Shown in pieces: positions 1 to 6,885 of a DNA stretch of 8,801 nucleotides. The notes beneath the pieces are model-generated. The model was given only the letters and a program-made list of their open reading frames with translations, was not told the origin of the DNA and ran no database searches. Positions within the stretch are counted from its first letter, which is position 1; each line of letters starts with the position of its first letter. Origin of the DNA: Clostridia bacterium (lineage in GTDB: Bacteria > Bacillota > Clostridia > UMGS1810); assembly GCA_017503945.1 (NCBI GenBank), contig JAFVSB010000007.1:1-8801 (forward strand), written 5' to 3'. The position numbers and the translations under genes are program-made.

Positions 1-786
1 ATGCACATGAAATATATATTTTTTGATTGCTTTGCAGCATTCACGCCATCTATGGCAGCAGGAGCACTCATCGACATGGGTGCGCAAAGCGAGCTTTTGC
101 ATAAAATTGCAGCTGATTTTCCCGAGGTAAGCATAAATTCAGGTGCGGTGACAAGAGGTGCAATGGAGGCAACCTTGGCACAGGTGCTTGTGCCGCCAAG
201 TGAAAAGATGGGCAGCGAAGCTGAGCTTATTGAGATTTGTGACAGGCTTACGGTAAGCGAGCAAACCAAAAATCGCCTCGCCGCTTTTGTTCACACAAAG
301 GCGCAGGCGCGCTCTATGGACCCGTCGAATTCAGAATTTTGCATATCTGCTGAGCTTGGCGAGCTTATTATGGCAGCTTTTGTTTTTGAAACGGTGGCGC
401 AGCTTGGTGCAGACGAGGTGCTTGTGTCGAGGCTTTTTTGCACCGACGCTCATGCTTTTGACGGCAATGGCTTTGTGCCTCTCACCAAAGGCGAAACAAG
501 ATATATATGCAAAAAGCACAGCCTTAATTTGACATCATCACCTATACCATCGGAGCTTCTCACCGAGGGCGGAGCAGCACTTTTGGCTGCTCTTGGCGCT
601 CAGATGATTGCCGCGCCTCGCTCCGGCACCATTAAGGTGGGCTATGGCGCAGGCGATGCCGAGCTCGGTGGCGTGCCCAACATTGTGAGGGTGGTGTATG
701 GCGAAGATGACGGCAGCGAAGCTTTGTTTGAATCGGAGGCTGCTGTTGGTGATGTTTTTGCCGAGTTTGCGTGTATGGAGGCTTAG
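1..786 (+). CDS. Divergent LarC/DUF111 family protein (LarC1-like part only)
   Basis: The 261-residue protein resembles the N-terminal part of LarC, which inserts nickel into the pincer cofactor of lactate racemase. Supporting blocks are the N-terminal FFDCF...GALIDMG, the middle block around QLGADEVLVSRL, ELLTEGGAALLAALG, and the late IKVGYGAGDAELGGVPNIVRVV, all in the family order. It is odd in two ways. The usual SGISGDM segment after DCF is AAFTPSM, and the usual HxHExGxxD signature is replaced near residues 112-122 by a sequence without histidine. The LarC2 half is absent; the stop codon directly abuts the next gene. The start is either the first ATG or the ATG at 7 (giving MKYIFF, closest to family starts). 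No upstream sequence is available, so the ribosome binding site cannot be checked and a longer start is possible. Family membership is fairly sure from motif recall. Nickel chemistry is doubtful, and a repurposed or decaying paralog is possible. Confidence 0.72.
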   Translation: MHMKYIFFDCFAAFTPSMAAGALIDMGAQSELLHKIAADFPEVSINSGAVTRGAMEATLAQVLVPPSEKMGSEAELIEICDRLTVSEQTKNRLAAFVHTKAQARSMDPSNSEFCISAELGELIMAAFVFETVAQLGADEVLVSRLFCTDAHAFDGNGFVPLTKGETRYICKKHSLNLTSSPIPSELLTEGGAALLAALGAQMIAAPRSGTIKVGYGAGDAELGGVPNIVRVVYGEDDGSEALFESEAAVGDVFAEFACMEA

Positions 787-1734
787 ATGAAAACTGTTAC
801 AATTAATAAAAACGATGCAGGGCAAAGACTTGACAAATTTCTTTTCAAGTTTTTTGCATCGATTCCTGCCTCGATGGTCTACAAAGGAATACGAAAAAAG
901 AGAATAAAGGTCAACGGCAAAAAAAGCGAGATAGGATACATGCTTTGCGAGGGCGATGTGCTTGAGCTTTACATTAATGATGAATTTTTCGCTTCTCCCA
1001 AAGGCGATGAGGCTTTTAAAACACTTGAACCAAAGCTTAGCGTGGTGTATGAAGATGATAATATTTTGCTTGTCGACAAAGCCTCGGGCATCAGCGTGCA
1101 CGATGATGAAACCGAAACGGTAAACACTCTGATTAACCACATAAAAGCCTATCTTTTTAAAAAAGGCGAGTACAAGCCCGATGAAGAAAACTCCTTTGCT
1201 CCTGCGCTTTGCAATCGCATTGACCGCAACACCTCGGGCATAGTGATTGCCGCAAAAAATGCGGTGGCGCTGAGAATTATGAACGAAAAAATCAAAAACC
1301 GCGAAATCGATAAGTTTTATCTCTGCCTGGTGCAAGGGCATTTAAAGCACAAGGAAAAAACCTTAAAATCATATATGGTAAAAAACGAATCGCAAAACAG
1401 AGTCTATGTGCATGAACGCCCCACAGACGGCGCCAAAACTGCCATCACCCGCTATCGCGTGCTTGCCGAGGGCGAGCTTACCTCGCTTTTGGAGGTTGAG
1501 CTCCTTACAGGCAGAACTCATCAGATAAGAGCGCACCTTGCATCAATAGGCCATCCGCTTGCCGGTGACGGCAAATATGGCACAAATGAATTCAACAAAA
1601 AAATAGGGATGAAGCATCAGGCCCTATATTCATATAAGCTGAAATTCAACTTTTCAGATGAAAACGAACTTTCGTATCTAAACGGAAAAACTTTTGAGGT
1701 GAAAGAGGTTCCGTTTGCAATAAATATAAAATAA
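787..1734 (+). CDS. RluA-family 23S rRNA pseudouridine synthase (RluC/RluD-like)
   Basis: This 315-residue enzyme should isomerise specific uridines in large-subunit rRNA to pseudouridine in the cytoplasm. An S4-type RNA-binding domain occupies about residues 12-62 (AGQRLDKFLFK...RIKVNGKK). The catalytic domain starts near residue 85 (VVYEDDNILLVDKASGISVH). The catalytic aspartate is D146 in NRIDRNTSG; many RluA members have HRLD here, so N replaces the usual H. The third motif, GRTHQIRAHLASIGHPLAGD, is intact. Length and domain order are normal for RluC-like proteins. The start is well placed: GGAGG at 777-781 lies inside the end of the upstream gene, five bases before the ATG. The stop of the LarC-like gene touches this ATG, so translation is probably coupled. 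The exact target uridine cannot be told from the sequence. Confidence 0.93.
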   Translation: MKTVTINKNDAGQRLDKFLFKFFASIPASMVYKGIRKKRIKVNGKKSEIGYMLCEGDVLELYINDEFFASPKGDEAFKTLEPKLSVVYEDDNILLVDKASGISVHDDETETVNTLINHIKAYLFKKGEYKPDEENSFAPALCNRIDRNTSGIVIAAKNAVALRIMNEKIKNREIDKFYLCLVQGHLKHKEKTLKSYMVKNESQNRVYVHERPTDGAKTAITRYRVLAEGELTSLLEVELLTGRTHQIRAHLASIGHPLAGDGKYGTNEFNKKIGMKHQALYSYKLKFNFSDENELSYLNGKTFEVKEVPFAINIK

Positions 1735-1750
1735 ACAGGAGGGGTACATA

Positions 1751-2779
1751 ATGGATTTTATAAAACAAACAGCAGATTTTGACCTCATAAGCTTTGGCGA
1801 GGTTATGCTCAGGCTTTCGGCACCGGACAAAGAAAAGATTTCTCAGTGTGAAATCTTCGAAAAAAACTGCGGCGGCTCAGAGTTCAATGTGGCATCCGGC
1901 GCTGCCAACCTTGGCATAAGAGCCGCTATTGTCACCAAACTTCCCAAAAATAAAATGGGACATTTTGTTGCAAGGCGTATTCGCTATGGCAATGTGTCGG
2001 ACGATTATGTGGTGTGGGATTATTCCGACGCAAAAAGACTTGGCATCTATTATTACGAAAGCGGAGTGTATCCGCGCAAGTCTGCCGTTGTTTATGATAG
2101 AGCAGGCTCTTCGGTGTGCTCACTCAAGCTGTCGGAAATCCCCGATGAAATATATGAACGCACCCGAGTGTTTCACATAAGCTCCATCTCGCTTGCTCTT
2201 GACCCCAACCTCAGAGAAACCGCTTTGGAAATGATAAAGCAAATGAAAAAAAGCGGCGCAGCCATAAGCTTTGATGTTAACTACAGAGCAACCCTTTGGA
2301 GCGAAGAAGAAGCAAGAGAGGTAATAGAAAAAATATTCCCGCTTGTAGACATTCTTTTTGTATCGGAAGAAACTTCGCGCCGTATGCTGGGTCGCACAGG
2401 CACCCTTGACGAAATCATGAAAGGCTATGCCGATACATATGGCTGCAAAATAGTTGCCACCACCCGCCGAGAGGTTGTGAGCCCCATAAAGCACAACTTC
2501 GGTTCGCGAATCTACTATGACGGCAAATTCTATGAAGAAAAGCACTATCGTGACATAGAGGTCATTGACCGCGTGGGCAGCGGCGATGCATATGTGGCAG
2601 GTGTGCTCTATGGCATACTTTCGGGCGGCACAATCGAGGAGGCCATGAGCTACGGCAATGCACTGAGCGCCATCAAAAACACAGTTGTGGGCGATATGTC
2701 GGTGAGCTCTATCGACGAGGTGCAGTCTGTAATCAAATCTCATCACGCAACAGGCCATCAGGATGAAATGGTAAGATAA
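1751..2779 (+). CDS. kdgK: PfkB/ribokinase-family sugar kinase, probable 2-keto-3-deoxygluconate kinase
   Basis: This 342-residue cytoplasmic kinase belongs to the PfkB fold. The N-terminal strand LISFGEVMLRLSAP (12-25) and the GG substrate-binding region (G41-G42, then SEFNVASGAANLG) are present. The C-terminal signature DRVGSGDAYVAGVLYG contains the expected catalytic base D279. The segment GIYYYESGVYPRKSAVVYDRAG and the block DVNYRATLW starting at D175 are those I associate with KDG kinases, which phosphorylate 2-keto-3-deoxygluconate to KDPG in uronate or pectin catabolism. Substrate choice is therefore an inference, and another keto-sugar or ribokinase-like substrate is possible. A strong AGGAGGGG (1737-1744) sits six bases before the ATG. 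It lies 16 bases after the pseudouridine synthase gene and is likely co-transcribed with it. No KDPG aldolase gene is in view. The unit ends in a terminator just downstream. Confidence 0.83.
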   Translation: MDFIKQTADFDLISFGEVMLRLSAPDKEKISQCEIFEKNCGGSEFNVASGAANLGIRAAIVTKLPKNKMGHFVARRIRYGNVSDDYVVWDYSDAKRLGIYYYESGVYPRKSAVVYDRAGSSVCSLKLSEIPDEIYERTRVFHISSISLALDPNLRETALEMIKQMKKSGAAISFDVNYRATLWSEEEAREVIEKIFPLVDILFVSEETSRRMLGRTGTLDEIMKGYADTYGCKIVATTRREVVSPIKHNFGSRIYYDGKFYEEKHYRDIEVIDRVGSGDAYVAGVLYGILSGGTIEEAMSYGNALSAIKNTVVGDMSVSSIDEVQSVIKSHHATGHQDEMVR

Positions 2780-2784
2780 AAGAA

Positions 2785-2829
2785 AAAAGACGGCTCAAAA
2801 TCATGCGATTTTGGGTCGCTTCTTTTTTG
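2785..2829 (+). terminator. Rho-independent terminator after the sugar kinase gene
   Basis: The left arm (2791-2802) and right arm (2807-2818) form a 12-bp stem with two G-T wobbles around the loop ATGC. A run of six T follows at 2823-2828. The A-run at 2783-2788 lies opposite the T-run, so some activity on the other strand is possible. The stop codon ends six bases upstream. Confidence 0.85.
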
Positions 2830-2871
2830 TAATACATAAAAAAGAAGGGTTTTGCAAATAACAAAAGCAGT

Positions 2872-2887
2872 GTGACAGGATTCGAAC
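2872..2887 (-). other. tRNA T-arm-like fragment
   Basis: Read on the minus strand, this stretch is GTTCGAATCCTGTCAC, which matches the T-loop and 3' T-stem strand of many bacterial tRNAs. The 5' T-stem partner (GACAG expected) is absent; the flank reads TTAGTTA instead. There is no CCA end, anticodon arm or D arm, so this is not a tRNA gene. It may be a relic of a tRNA-targeted insertion, part of a dispersed repeat, or chance. Confidence 0.4.
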
Positions 2888-3007
2888 TAACTAAAAAATG
2901 CTTTTTCGCTTGGGCTTGATGGAATTATTTGTGAAAATCGACAAAACTCAAAAAAAAAAGAGGAAAAAAGGGGAATATATAGAATAAGGTAAATAAGGCA
3001 AAAGTTG

Positions 3008-3033
3008 GATGTTGTTTGTTTGCAAACAACATC
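3008..3033. promoter_or_regulatory. Strong dyad upstream of the decarboxylase operon, Rex-operator-like
   Basis: Two perfect 11-base arms, GATGTTGTTTG (3008-3018) and CAAACAACATC (3023-3033), flank the four bases TTTG. The inner 18 bases (3012-3029) read TTGTTTG-N4-CAAACAA, the same length and spacing as the clostridial Rex site TTGTTAA-N4-TTAACAA, with 10 of 14 arm positions identical. A perfect zero-spacer dyad (3016-3029) is nested in it. No T-run follows, so it is not a terminator for the + strand. It ends 34 bases before the start of oadG and could be a DNA operator or an RNA hairpin in the 5' leader. Rex identity is inference. Confidence 0.55.
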
Positions 3034-3067
3034 ATCAGAATAAAAATGTGCGAAAGGAGGACACAAA

Positions 3068-3337
3068 ATGTCAAATGCATTTATTTGTTTGCTTGGTATT
3101 GGCACAGTTTTCGTAGGTCTTATCTGCATCATCATCCTTTGCAAGCTCATGAGTCTTATTTGCGGTCTCATGCCCGAAAAAAAGGACACAGCCAAAGCAG
3201 CTCCTGCAAAAAAATCTGCAAAAGCAGCTCCTATTGCCAATAAACAGGAAATTGTGGCTGCATCATGTGCAGCAATTGCTGAAGAACTCGGTACCGATGC
3301 AAAAAACATAAGAGTGGTATCATTTAAGAAAGCGTAA
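3068..3337 (+). CDS. oadG: Sodium-pumping decarboxylase gamma subunit (OadG family)
   Basis: This 89-residue membrane protein has one N-terminal transmembrane helix (about 4-31, LLGIGTVFVGLICIIILC). A short Lys/Ala/Pro-rich linker (about 37-56) follows, then a C-terminal segment (VAASCAAIAEELGTDAKNIRVVSFKK) typical of OadG/MmdD proteins. The family anchors the alpha subunit and biotin carrier to the beta pump subunit and helps complex assembly. The size is normal. AAAGGAGG (3053-3060) lies seven bases before the ATG, so the start is firm. It is the first gene of a four-gene operon and its position ahead of the biotin carrier and beta genes supports the call. An alternative + frame in the same region (from 3016) encodes no recognisable protein. 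Confidence 0.88.
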   Translation: MSNAFICLLGIGTVFVGLICIIILCKLMSLICGLMPEKKDTAKAAPAKKSAKAAPIANKQEIVAASCAAIAEELGTDAKNIRVVSFKKA

Positions 3338-3370
3338 TGAGTAAACTGAAAATCAAGAGAGGTAAATATT

Positions 3371-3712
3371 ATGAAAAACTACAAAGTTAATGTTAACGGC
3401 ACAGAATATGTGATTTCAATTGAACTTATCAGCGAAGAAGAAGCTGCAAGCGCAAAGGCAGCTCCCGCCGCTGCTCCTGCTTCTGCTGCTGCAGGCGAAG
3501 GCGCTGAGGTTGTAGCTCCCATGCAGGGCACAATTTTGGCAGTGAATGTAAAAGATGGTGACGCTGTTAAAAAAGGCGATGTCCTCTTTATTCTCGAAGC
3601 AATGAAGATGGAAAACGAAATTATGGCAGCAGCTGACGGTGTTATCACCTCCGTATGTGTTCAAAAGGGTGCTTCTGTAGCAAACGGCACCGTTCTTTGC
3701 ACACTCAAATAA
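3371..3712 (+). CDS. Biotin carboxyl carrier subunit of the sodium-pumping decarboxylase
   Basis: This 113-residue protein carries carboxybiotin between the alpha and beta subunits. The N-terminal 25 residues (MKNYKVNVNGTEYVISIEL) are the lead strand usual in decarboxylase carrier subunits. An Ala/Pro-rich flexible linker (about 26-45) follows, then a complete biotinyl/lipoyl domain (46-113) with VVAPMQGTI and the biotinylation motif EAMKMENE. The modified lysine is K79. GAGAGG (3357-3362) lies eight bases before the ATG. It resembles the separate biotin subunits of glutaconyl-CoA (GcdC) and methylmalonyl-CoA (MmdC) decarboxylases, but the alpha subunit encoded downstream is the OadA type, so the carrier most likely serves a 2-oxoacid decarboxylase. 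Biotin attachment would need a biotin ligase encoded elsewhere. Confidence 0.93.
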   Translation: MKNYKVNVNGTEYVISIELISEEEAASAKAAPAAAPASAAAGEGAEVVAPMQGTILAVNVKDGDAVKKGDVLFILEAMKMENEIMAAADGVITSVCVQKGASVANGTVLCTLK

Positions 3713-3749
3713 TTTTTAATCACACAAATTATAATCGGAGGAAATTAAA

Positions 3750-5393
3750 ATGAAAAACAAAATTATTTCCGTCCTTGCTCTCGTTTTGGTGCTCATAATG
3801 AGCCTTGGCACATGCTTTGCAGCAGATGCCCCTGCCCAGAGCGAAGCACAGGATTATGCACTTTTTGTAAAATCGGCAAAGTTTGACGAAGAAACCAGAA
3901 GGGTGAATATTGTCATTGCCAACAGATCCCTGGAAGTTGCTTCAGGTGAGATTATTTTCGCATTTGAAGATACTGACAATACTTTTATATTAGAGCCCGG
4001 CACTGCGACTCCCCAAATCAACGAAATTATAGAAATTCCTGCCGGCGGCGAAGTGGAATTTGAGTATGATGTAAATGCATCTATGAATGGCGACAAATAT
4101 CCCGTGCTTTCATACTTTTGCGGATATCAGCACGCGGCTCTTTCGTCACTTCTTCTCACAGCTCCCGAATTTATTCAGTTTGAAGAAAAAGATGTGCTCA
4201 ATGTTGAACCCACATCAAAGCTTGATGCGGTTATCAACTTCTTAAAGCAGACAGGCTTTTCAATGACAGACTGGAAATCACTTGTTATGATTGTCATCTC
4301 ATGTGTACTCTTCTATCTTGCCATTGTAAAGAAATTCGAGCCGCTTTTGCTTCTTCCCATTGCATTTGGTATGCTCCTTACCAACCTCATGGGCTCAGAA
4401 GTATTCCATGAAGAGCTCTTTGCAGGCGGCCATGTTCATTGGGACCTCTTTGGTGCATCCAATGCCATCACTCCCGGTCTTATCGATATTCTCTACCTTG
4501 GTGTTAAGCTCGGCATCTATCCTTGCCTTATCTTCGTTGGTGTTGGTGCTATGACCGACTTCGGTCCCCTCATTGCCAACCCCAAGAGCCTTCTTCTTGG
4601 TGCTGCAGCACAGGTCGGCATTTTTGCCACCTTCATTGGCGCATATTATCTCGGCTTCACTCCTGCCGAAGCAGGCTCCATAGGTATTATCGGCGGTGCC
4701 GACGGCCCCACAGCAATTTTCGTTACATCTAAGCTTGCACCCCACCTTTTAGGACCTATCGCGGTTGCAGCTTATTCCTACATGGCGCTCGTTCCTGTTA
4801 TCCAGCCTCCTATTATGAAGCTTCTCACCACCAAGAAAGAACGCCAGATAGAAATGAAAGCTCTCAGAGTTGTTTCTCAGAAAGAGAAGATTATATTCCC
4901 CATAGTTGTTACAATCTTTGTTGCACTCCTCGTTCCTTCAGCCGCTCCCCTCGTTGGTTGCCTCATGCTCGGTAACCTCCTAAAGGAATGCGGCGTATGT
5001 GAGAGACTTTCCAAAACTGTTCAGAACGAACTCATGAACATTGTCACAATCTTCCTTGGCATTTCTGTTGGTGCCACAGCCACAGCCAACACCTTCCTCA
5101 GCCTGCAGACCATCAAGATTATAGTTATGGGTGTTGTTGCATTTGGTGTTGCCACAGCTTGCGGTGTGCTTCTTGCCAAGTTCATGAACTTGTTCCTCAA
5201 AAACAAAATCAATCCTCTTATCGGCTCAGCCGGTGTATCTGCTGTGCCTATGGCGGCGCGTGTGTCTCAGAAGGTTGGTCAGGAAGAAAATCCGTCTAAC
5301 TTCCTTCTCATGCACGCTATGGGCCCCAATGTTGCAGGCGTAATCGGCAGTGCTATTGCAGCAGGCGCACTTATTGCAATGCTTGCTAAATAA
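3750..5393 (+). CDS. oadB: Sodium ion-translocating decarboxylase beta subunit with N-terminal extra-cytoplasmic domain
   Basis: The C-terminal part (about 160-547) is the polytopic OadB/GcdB/MmdB pump, which decarboxylates carboxybiotin and exports Na+. It has the conserved GGADGPTAIFVTSKLAP, whose D318 corresponds to the essential family aspartate, and the C-terminal block NFLLMHAMGPNVAGVIGS. At 547 residues it is much longer than the roughly 380-430 usual for the family. The extra N-terminus begins with a signal-peptide-like stretch (KNK, hydrophobic 5-19, possible cleavage after A24). A soluble region rich in beta-strand-like sequence follows (about 35-150, for example RRVNIVIANRS and GEVEFEYDVNA). 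The first core helix (about 177-193) is followed by KKFE, which fits an exported N-terminal domain under the positive-inside rule. GGAGG (3737-3741) precedes the ATG by eight bases, and the extension is in frame without a break, so it is not a start-site error. Confidence 0.93.
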   Translation: MKNKIISVLALVLVLIMSLGTCFAADAPAQSEAQDYALFVKSAKFDEETRRVNIVIANRSLEVASGEIIFAFEDTDNTFILEPGTATPQINEIIEIPAGGEVEFEYDVNASMNGDKYPVLSYFCGYQHAALSSLLLTAPEFIQFEEKDVLNVEPTSKLDAVINFLKQTGFSMTDWKSLVMIVISCVLFYLAIVKKFEPLLLLPIAFGMLLTNLMGSEVFHEELFAGGHVHWDLFGASNAITPGLIDILYLGVKLGIYPCLIFVGVGAMTDFGPLIANPKSLLLGAAAQVGIFATFIGAYYLGFTPAEAGSIGIIGGADGPTAIFVTSKLAPHLLGPIAVAAYSYMALVPVIQPPIMKLLTTKKERQIEMKALRVVSQKEKIIFPIVVTIFVALLVPSAAPLVGCLMLGNLLKECGVCERLSKTVQNELMNIVTIFLGISVGATATANTFLSLQTIKIIVMGVVAFGVATACGVLLAKFMNLFLKNKINPLIGSAGVSAVPMAARVSQKVGQEENPSNFLLMHAMGPNVAGVIGSAIAAGALIAMLAK

Positions 5394-5407
5394 TAAGGAG
5401 AGAAAAT

Positions 5408-6814
5408 ATGTCTAAATTATTTATCACAGATACCATTCTTCGTGATGCTCATCAGTCTCAGGCTGCCACCCGCATGAAAATTGAAGACATGATTCCTGCA
5501 CTCAAAGACCTTGACGATGTTGGTTATTGGTCAGTAGAGTGCTGGGGCGGTGCCACCTTTGACTCCTGCATGAGATTTTTGAACGAAGACCCCTGGGAAA
5601 GACTTCGCACCATCAAAAAGCATATGCCCAAAACAAAGCTCCAGATGCTTTTCCGCGGTCAGAATATTCTTGGCTACAAGCACTATGCTGATGATGTTGT
5701 AGAAGCATTTTGCAAAAAATCTATTGAAAATGGCATAGATGTCGTGAGAGTGTTTGACGCTCTCAACGACCCCCGTAACCTTGAAGCTGCCATCAAATTT
5801 GTAAAAGAATACGGCGGAATGTGTGAAGCTGCCATCAGCTACACCACAAGCCCCGTTCACAACGAAGACTATTTTGTAAAGCTTGCATGTCAGCTTGAAA
5901 AAATGGGTGCTGATACCATCTGCATCAAAGATATGGCAAACCTTCTTTTGCCTTATGATGCATATAGCCTTGTTAAAAAGCTCAAACAAAATGTGAGCGT
6001 GCCGATTCATCTTCACACTCACAACACAGCCGGCACAGGCGACATGACCAACCTCATGGCTGCTCAGGCAGGTGTTGACATTGTGGACTGTGCTCTGTCA
6101 CCTTTGGCAAACGGCACCAGCAACCCCTCTACCGAGTCTATGGTTGCCACAATGAAAGGCACCGACCGCGACACAGGCCTCGACCTCGAAGTGCTCAGCC
6201 GTGCAGCAAAGCATTTCCGCAATATTGCAGCCCAGCTCAAAGAAAGAGGCAGCCTTGATCCCAAGGTGCTCAATGTTGATGCCAACACACTCCTTTATCA
6301 GGTTCCCGGCGGTATGCTTTCCAACCTTATCTCTCAGCTCAAGCAAAATAATGCCGAAGATAAGTACTATGAAGTGCTTGCCGAAGTGCCCAGAGTAAGA
6401 AAAGACTTTGGCTATCCTCCGCTTGTAACTCCCACCAGTCAGATTGTGGGCACTCAGGCAGTGCTCAATGTGCTTTCGGGCGAAAGATACAAAATGATAA
6501 CCAAAGAATCCAAGGGTCTGCTTCGTGGCGAATATGGCCAGCTTCCCGCTGAGGTTAACGAAGAAGTGAGAAAGAAAGCAATCGGTGATGACGAGGTTAT
6601 CACAGTGAGACCTGCTGACCTTCTCCAGCCCGAGCTTGAAAAATATAAAGAAGAAGCGGGCGACCTTATCAAATGTGAAGAAGATGTGCTCAGCTATGCT
6701 CTCTTCCCACAGGTTGCACGCACCTTCCTTGAAGGCCGCAACAATCCTGCACCTAAAGTAGAGGCCAGCGCTTCTTCTGAGGTAAGAACAATCTATGTTC
6801 AGGATTTGTCCTGA
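5408..6814 (+). CDS. oadA: Oxaloacetate decarboxylase alpha-type carboxyltransferase subunit
   Basis: This 468-residue cytoplasmic subunit should transfer the carboxyl group of oxaloacetate to biotin, releasing pyruvate. The TIM-barrel carboxyltransferase domain starts at DTILRDAHQSQAATRM, with metal ligand D13. MLFRGQNILGY follows, then CIKDMA with K174, the expected metal-bridging carboxylated lysine, and HLHTHNTAGTGDM with metal-binding H203 and H205. The second half (about 285-445) is the conserved carboxylase domain, including YQVPGGMLSNL and DFGYPPLVTPTSQIVG. Full-length OadA has about 590 residues and ends in a biotin domain; here that domain is missing and encoded separately. A short Pro/Ala/Ser stretch and a 10-residue tail close the protein. 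AAGGAG (5395-5400) sits seven bases before the ATG, 14 bases after oadB. Pyruvate carboxylase subunit B is homologous, but the linked oadB and oadG favour a sodium-pumping decarboxylase. Confidence 0.92.
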   Translation: MSKLFITDTILRDAHQSQAATRMKIEDMIPALKDLDDVGYWSVECWGGATFDSCMRFLNEDPWERLRTIKKHMPKTKLQMLFRGQNILGYKHYADDVVEAFCKKSIENGIDVVRVFDALNDPRNLEAAIKFVKEYGGMCEAAISYTTSPVHNEDYFVKLACQLEKMGADTICIKDMANLLLPYDAYSLVKKLKQNVSVPIHLHTHNTAGTGDMTNLMAAQAGVDIVDCALSPLANGTSNPSTESMVATMKGTDRDTGLDLEVLSRAAKHFRNIAAQLKERGSLDPKVLNVDANTLLYQVPGGMLSNLISQLKQNNAEDKYYEVLAEVPRVRKDFGYPPLVTPTSQIVGTQAVLNVLSGERYKMITKESKGLLRGEYGQLPAEVNEEVRKKAIGDDEVITVRPADLLQPELEKYKEEAGDLIKCEEDVLSYALFPQVARTFLEGRNNPAPKVEASASSEVRTIYVQDLS

Positions 6815-6824
6815 TTAATGTATT

Positions 6825-6861
6825 AGTGAAAAGGCAAAGCAATTTGCCTTTTCACTTTTTC
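6825..6861 (+). terminator. Rho-independent terminator of the decarboxylase operon
   Basis: A perfect 13-bp stem, GTGAAAAGGCAAA (6826-6838) with TTTGCCTTTTCAC (6843-6855), closes on a GCAA tetraloop of the stable GNRA type. An extra A-T pair extends it at the base, and TTTTT runs from 6856 to 6860. It begins 11 bases after the oadA stop codon, so transcription of the pump operon should end here. Confidence 0.95.
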
Positions 6862-6885
6862 ACTATTTAAAGATTTGCAAAATCC

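Larger units (their letters stand above)
2780..3067. other. A-rich intergenic region and 5' leader of the decarboxylase operon
   Basis: This 288-base gap holds the kinase terminator, a tRNA T-arm-like piece on the minus strand (2872-2887), an uninterrupted run of ten A (2950-2959), purine-rich sequence to about 2973, and a strong dyad (3008-3033). I found no open frame with a ribosome binding site and no convincing coding gene on either strand. TATATA (2976-2981) and TAGAAT (2980-2985) could act as -10 boxes, but neither has a good -35 at the right distance. The promoter of the downstream operon therefore remains unassigned. Confidence 0.6.

Noticed and set aside
1213..1239. NRIDRNTSG in place of HRLDxxTSG in the pseudouridine synthase, as a sign of inactivation
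   Set aside because: The catalytic aspartate and TSG are intact and I recall the N variant in related Bacillota enzymes, so loss of activity is not indicated.
538..1341. Long minus-strand open frame of 267 codons
   Set aside because: It lies antisense to the LarC-like and pseudouridine synthase genes, has low-complexity composition rich in H, F and I, no recognisable domain and no plausible ribosome binding site.
2120..2758. Minus-strand open frame of 212 codons
   Set aside because: It is fully antisense to the PfkB-type kinase, whose motifs are intact, and its translation shows no family features.
3008..3033. Dyad read as a transcription terminator
   Set aside because: No T-run follows on the plus strand, and on the minus strand only a TTTT follows, with no minus-strand gene to terminate.
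3016..3243. Plus-strand frame overlapping oadG in another reading frame
   Set aside because: The AAAGGAGG site is spaced for the oadG ATG at 3068, and the alternative translation has no membrane helix or known motif.
2887..3309. Minus-strand open frame of 140 codons across the intergenic region and oadG
   Set aside because: It overlaps most of oadG on the other strand and crosses the dyad. The part over oadG mirrors an Ala-rich gene and the rest comes from A/T-rich DNA, so it is not credible as a gene.
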